Source: Micrococcaceae bacterium Sec5.1 (GTDB lineage: Bacteria; Actinomycetota; Actinomycetes; Actinomycetales; Micrococcaceae). From it: 64,000 nt of DNA. The stretch spans positions 4,154,001 to 4,218,000 of the forward strand of contig CP143430.1 in assembly GCA_039636795.1 (NCBI GenBank), read 5' to 3'. Position numbers and translations under genes: made by a program. The notes below the pieces were generated by a model. It ran no database searches. It worked only from the letters and a program-made list of their open reading frames with translations, and had not been told where the DNA came from. Within the stretch, counting starts at the first letter, position 1. Every line of letters begins with the position of its first letter. This document shows positions 62,267 to 64,000 of this stretch, piece after piece.

Positions 62267-62272
62267 ACTGTA
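62267..62272 (-). promoter_or_regulatory. Putative -10 element, leaderless menC
   Basis: TACAGT on the minus strand, six bases before ATG 62260. The same hexamer and spacing precede cysG. Confidence 0.55.
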
Positions 62273-62320
62273 CCGGCGGCTCATCAGGCCAAGGGCAGGT
62301 CAATTGGGCTATGTGGACAA

Positions 62321-62929
62321 CTACTCCGTCCAGTATTTCCGTATCTTGCCCAGTGCATCGCCCAACTGCTCACCGGACAAGGTGAGGGAACTTTCGGGCA
62401 TCCCCAGCTCATCCCACCGAGCCACCAGTTGCGTATCGCCGTCGAGCGGTAAAGGCCACAACCAGTAGTGCGCCGTCGACTGAACGACCTCATCATTGCT
62501 GCTACCGCCACCGCCGCCAAGAGTAGTAAGGACGGGGCCGGTGGCGTCCTCCGTCCCTTCGTACATGGCCGGCCCGTGGATGGCTGCCACTGCCTTGCGC
62601 CCATCGGGGAAAGCGACGCCGACCTGTAAACCTGATCCGATATCCAGGCTTGAGCGCGGATGGTTGAAGGACCGATCCATGACGTCCCGCCACTCCCTGT
62701 CCGATTCGTCGCCACGGCGAACCGACCACACGAGGTCCAAAACACATCCCGTGGAATACACCTCCACCAGTTTCAAGGCCATCACCATCTGCCGGCTGTT
62801 GTGAACGAACTCCCCGATGTGAACCACGCCAGGCAGCTCGTCCGACGGCGGACCGGACCACCCGGGGCGGAGTGGCTGGGGTTGGCGCGGACGCTGGGGT
62901 GGCTCTGGAAGATCGTCGAAGAACGTCAT
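62321..62929 (-). CDS. Conserved hypothetical protein
   Basis: A 202-residue soluble protein of a type found in related actinobacteria; I do not recognise a named domain. After a Pro/Arg-rich leader (residues 1-30), it shows alternating strands (VVHIGEFVHNSRQMVMALKLVEVYSTGCVLDLVWSVRR, near residues 35-72) and a glycine-rich loop (LGGGGGSSNDE), then HYWLWPLPLDGDTQLVARWDELGM. It has no signal or membrane segment. Codon use matches neighbours, supporting a real gene. The start ATG 62929 is preceded by TAAGCA at six bases and GGAG very close, so its initiation is unclear. Confidence 0.7.
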   Translation of the reverse strand: MTFFDDLPEPPQRPRQPQPLRPGWSGPPSDELPGVVHIGEFVHNSRQMVMALKLVEVYSTGCVLDLVWSVRRGDESDREWRDVMDRSFNHPRSSLDIGSGLQVGVAFPDGRKAVAAIHGPAMYEGTEDATGPVLTTLGGGGGSSNDEVVQSTAHYWLWPLPLDGDTQLVARWDELGMPESSLTLSGEQLGDALGKIRKYWTE

Positions 62930-63033
62930 GCTCCATGCTTACACCGCCACGACAGCTAAAGGCAGGGTTGCCATCCGAACGGAATCGTGGAACCGCGCTA
63001 TCCTCTGATTCACGACTCATTTTCAGGGGAAAT

Positions 63034-63678
63034 ATGACGCACGCACCCAACGGCTCCACGACGCCCGCCGGCTGGTACCCGGATCCTTCCTTCCCACAGC
63101 AGATGCGCTGGTGGGATGGAGTGCAATGGACGGCCCAGCTGGCTCCGCCGCCAGGGCAGTTCCAACCACAGTTCCAAGGCAAATACGTAAAACCCCCAAG
63201 GCCTCTAATAAGTCCCCACTCTGCTGTTTACAACGCCTTCATTTGGATAATCGCTGCCTTCCCGTTTCTCCAGGCCGTGTTGATTCTGACGTGGAATCCA
63301 GAGTTCCGTTACATGACAACCCGCCAGGGCATCACCACGATTGACCCCTTCTCCCTCTATACACCCGGGTATTTCGTCATGGCAGGCGGGGCTTTCCTCA
63401 TTTATGCCGGTTCTGTCGCTTTGGCGGCGGTGGACTATCAGCGGTTATCCCGTTCAGGCGTGGTGCGTCCTTTCCACTGGGCATGGGCCTTCCTGGGTGC
63501 AGTTGTGTACGTTGTCGGGCGTTCGGTGATCGTGTACAAGGTTGCGCAGCCACGCGGGCTGTGGCCCATCTGGCTCATGGCGGCTGGCATGGTTCTCTTC
63601 TATGGAGTTGCCATTGCCAAATCCATGGCGATGATGCAGTCCATGTTCTCTTCCATGGGCTACTCGGTCGCCACGTAG
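63034..63678 (+). CDS. DUF2510 domain membrane protein
   Basis: A 214-residue protein. The N-terminal DUF2510 motif is clear: PAGWYPDPSFPQQMRWWDGVQWT (residues about 11-33), a cytoplasmic tryptophan-rich module common in actinobacterial membrane proteins. A Pro/Gln linker follows, then four hydrophobic segments (about residues 66-85, 108-130, 143-163 and 173-193). The function is unknown. The start ATG 63034 follows AGGGGA. It is convergent with the DUF5655 gene, 19 bases apart. Confidence 0.85.
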   Translation: MTHAPNGSTTPAGWYPDPSFPQQMRWWDGVQWTAQLAPPPGQFQPQFQGKYVKPPRPLISPHSAVYNAFIWIIAAFPFLQAVLILTWNPEFRYMTTRQGITTIDPFSLYTPGYFVMAGGAFLIYAGSVALAAVDYQRLSRSGVVRPFHWAWAFLGAVVYVVGRSVIVYKVAQPRGLWPIWLMAAGMVLFYGVAIAKSMAMMQSMFSSMGYSVAT

Positions 63679-63697
63679 AACTGATGCTGCCCGCCTC

Positions 63698-64000
63698 TCA
63701 GGGCAAGATCTCCGCAGTAAGCGCATACGCCGCACGAACCCAGCCCAGGAACTCGGCGTCAATTTCACTGGCGTCCTTCACGATGACTTCGTTGTGCCAA
63801 CGGTTACTGGATACGCGCTCAGCCCGGTGAACGCGGTCTGACTCAAGCTCGCCCTCGAGAACTATGTTGACCAGAATGCCGCCACGACGAGGATGGATCC
63901 CCAGAAACGCGCGCCCGTGTGTGACGTGGAAGGATGAGGCGTTCTCTTGTAATTCGCAGCCTTCCAACGCGGAGAGTGAATCCATGAGTGCCTGGAAAAT
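63698..64000 (-). CDS. DUF5655 domain protein (N-terminus cut by window edge)
   Basis: The frame is open to the window edge, giving about 100 residues of C-terminal sequence. IFQALMDSLSALEGCELQENASSFHV, GRAFLGIHPRRGGILVNIVL and the end RWHNEVIVKDASEIDAEFLGWVRAAYALT match DUF5655, a small domain of unknown function often found alone or in predicted transport proteins. The in-frame ATG at 63985 falls inside the domain, so the start is probably beyond the window. Confidence 0.75.
   Translation of the reverse strand: MFQALMDSLSALEGCELQENASSFHVTHGRAFLGIHPRRGGILVNIVLEGELESDRVHRAERVSSNRWHNEVIVKDASEIDAEFLGWVRAAYALTAEILP

Overview
The window looks like chromosomal DNA of a high-GC Gram-positive actinobacterium of the Arthrobacter/Paenarthrobacter type (Micrococcaceae). 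The reasons are the GC-rich codon use that creates long antisense shadow ORFs, menaquinone rather than ubiquinone genes, an actinobacterial HtpX, PucR- and FCD/GntR-type regulators, a GAF regulator beside alcohol/aldehyde dehydrogenases, and many start codons placed exactly six bases after a TANNNT hexamer, the signature of leaderless actinobacterial transcripts. I see no rRNA, tRNA, transposase, integrase, phage gene or CRISPR array.

Layout. 1-5.8 kb: partial htpX, an MFS exporter, a HIT-like hypothetical, a Fur regulator with catalase, and a DUF2461 gene. 6-12.2 kb: an amino-acid permease, then an alcohol-oxidation operon (aldehyde dehydrogenase, Zn alcohol dehydrogenase, DUF779) with a GAF-domain activator. 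12.4-15.4 kb: fprA, rarD and a 104-bp tandem repeat. 15.4-21.9 kb: gabT-patD (putrescine/GABA breakdown) divergent from a PucR regulator, then a CynX-type transporter with its GntR regulator and a perfect operator. 22-26.3 kb: a persulfide-dioxygenase-like/rhodanese fusion, a second fprA, and cysG (sirohaem). 26.4-33.6 kb: a PucR regulator with glutaminase, divergent from an amino-acid permease and a long Orn/Lys/Arg decarboxylase. 33.7-35.3 kb: two flavin/pteridine-type oxidoreductases. 35.4-45.4 kb: sulfur assimilation, with sulfonate-type ABC genes, mmuM, cysN-cysD-cysH-sir and a sirohydrochlorin chelatase. 45.5-47.6 kb: small accessory genes (TRIC channel, SUKH-like protein, AbiEi/nuclease-like protein). 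48.2-62.3 kb: menaquinone genes (polyprenyl synthase, menJ, menG, menF, menD, menC), interrupted by a polar amino-acid ABC operon, a second AbiEi/nuclease-like gene, a bipolar 32-bp repeat array and phoX. 62.3-64 kb: three small conserved proteins.

How the parts fit. The sulfur genes form a near-complete assimilatory route: CysDN makes APS, a [4Fe-4S]-type CysH reduces APS directly (no cysC is present), and ferredoxin-dependent Sir makes sulfide. CysG and the chelatase supply its sirohaem, and an FprA can supply reduced ferredoxin. The decarboxylase, PatD and GabT could together form an arginine/ornithine to putrescine to GABA route, with each half next to its own PucR regulator. The menaquinone genes supply the respiratory quinone; menA, menB and menE are not in the window.

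The most unusual content is non-coding. It comprises two inverted sets of 32-bp tandem repeats between menD and phoX, a three-copy 104-bp tandem repeat after rarD, two families of long palindromic intergenic elements each present twice, a palindrome inside the cysD reading frame, and a very regular leaderless promoter pattern that fixes several start codons. I did not find a convincing multi-gene system that looks wholly new; the repeats and the two AbiEi/nuclease-like genes are the best candidates for follow-up.
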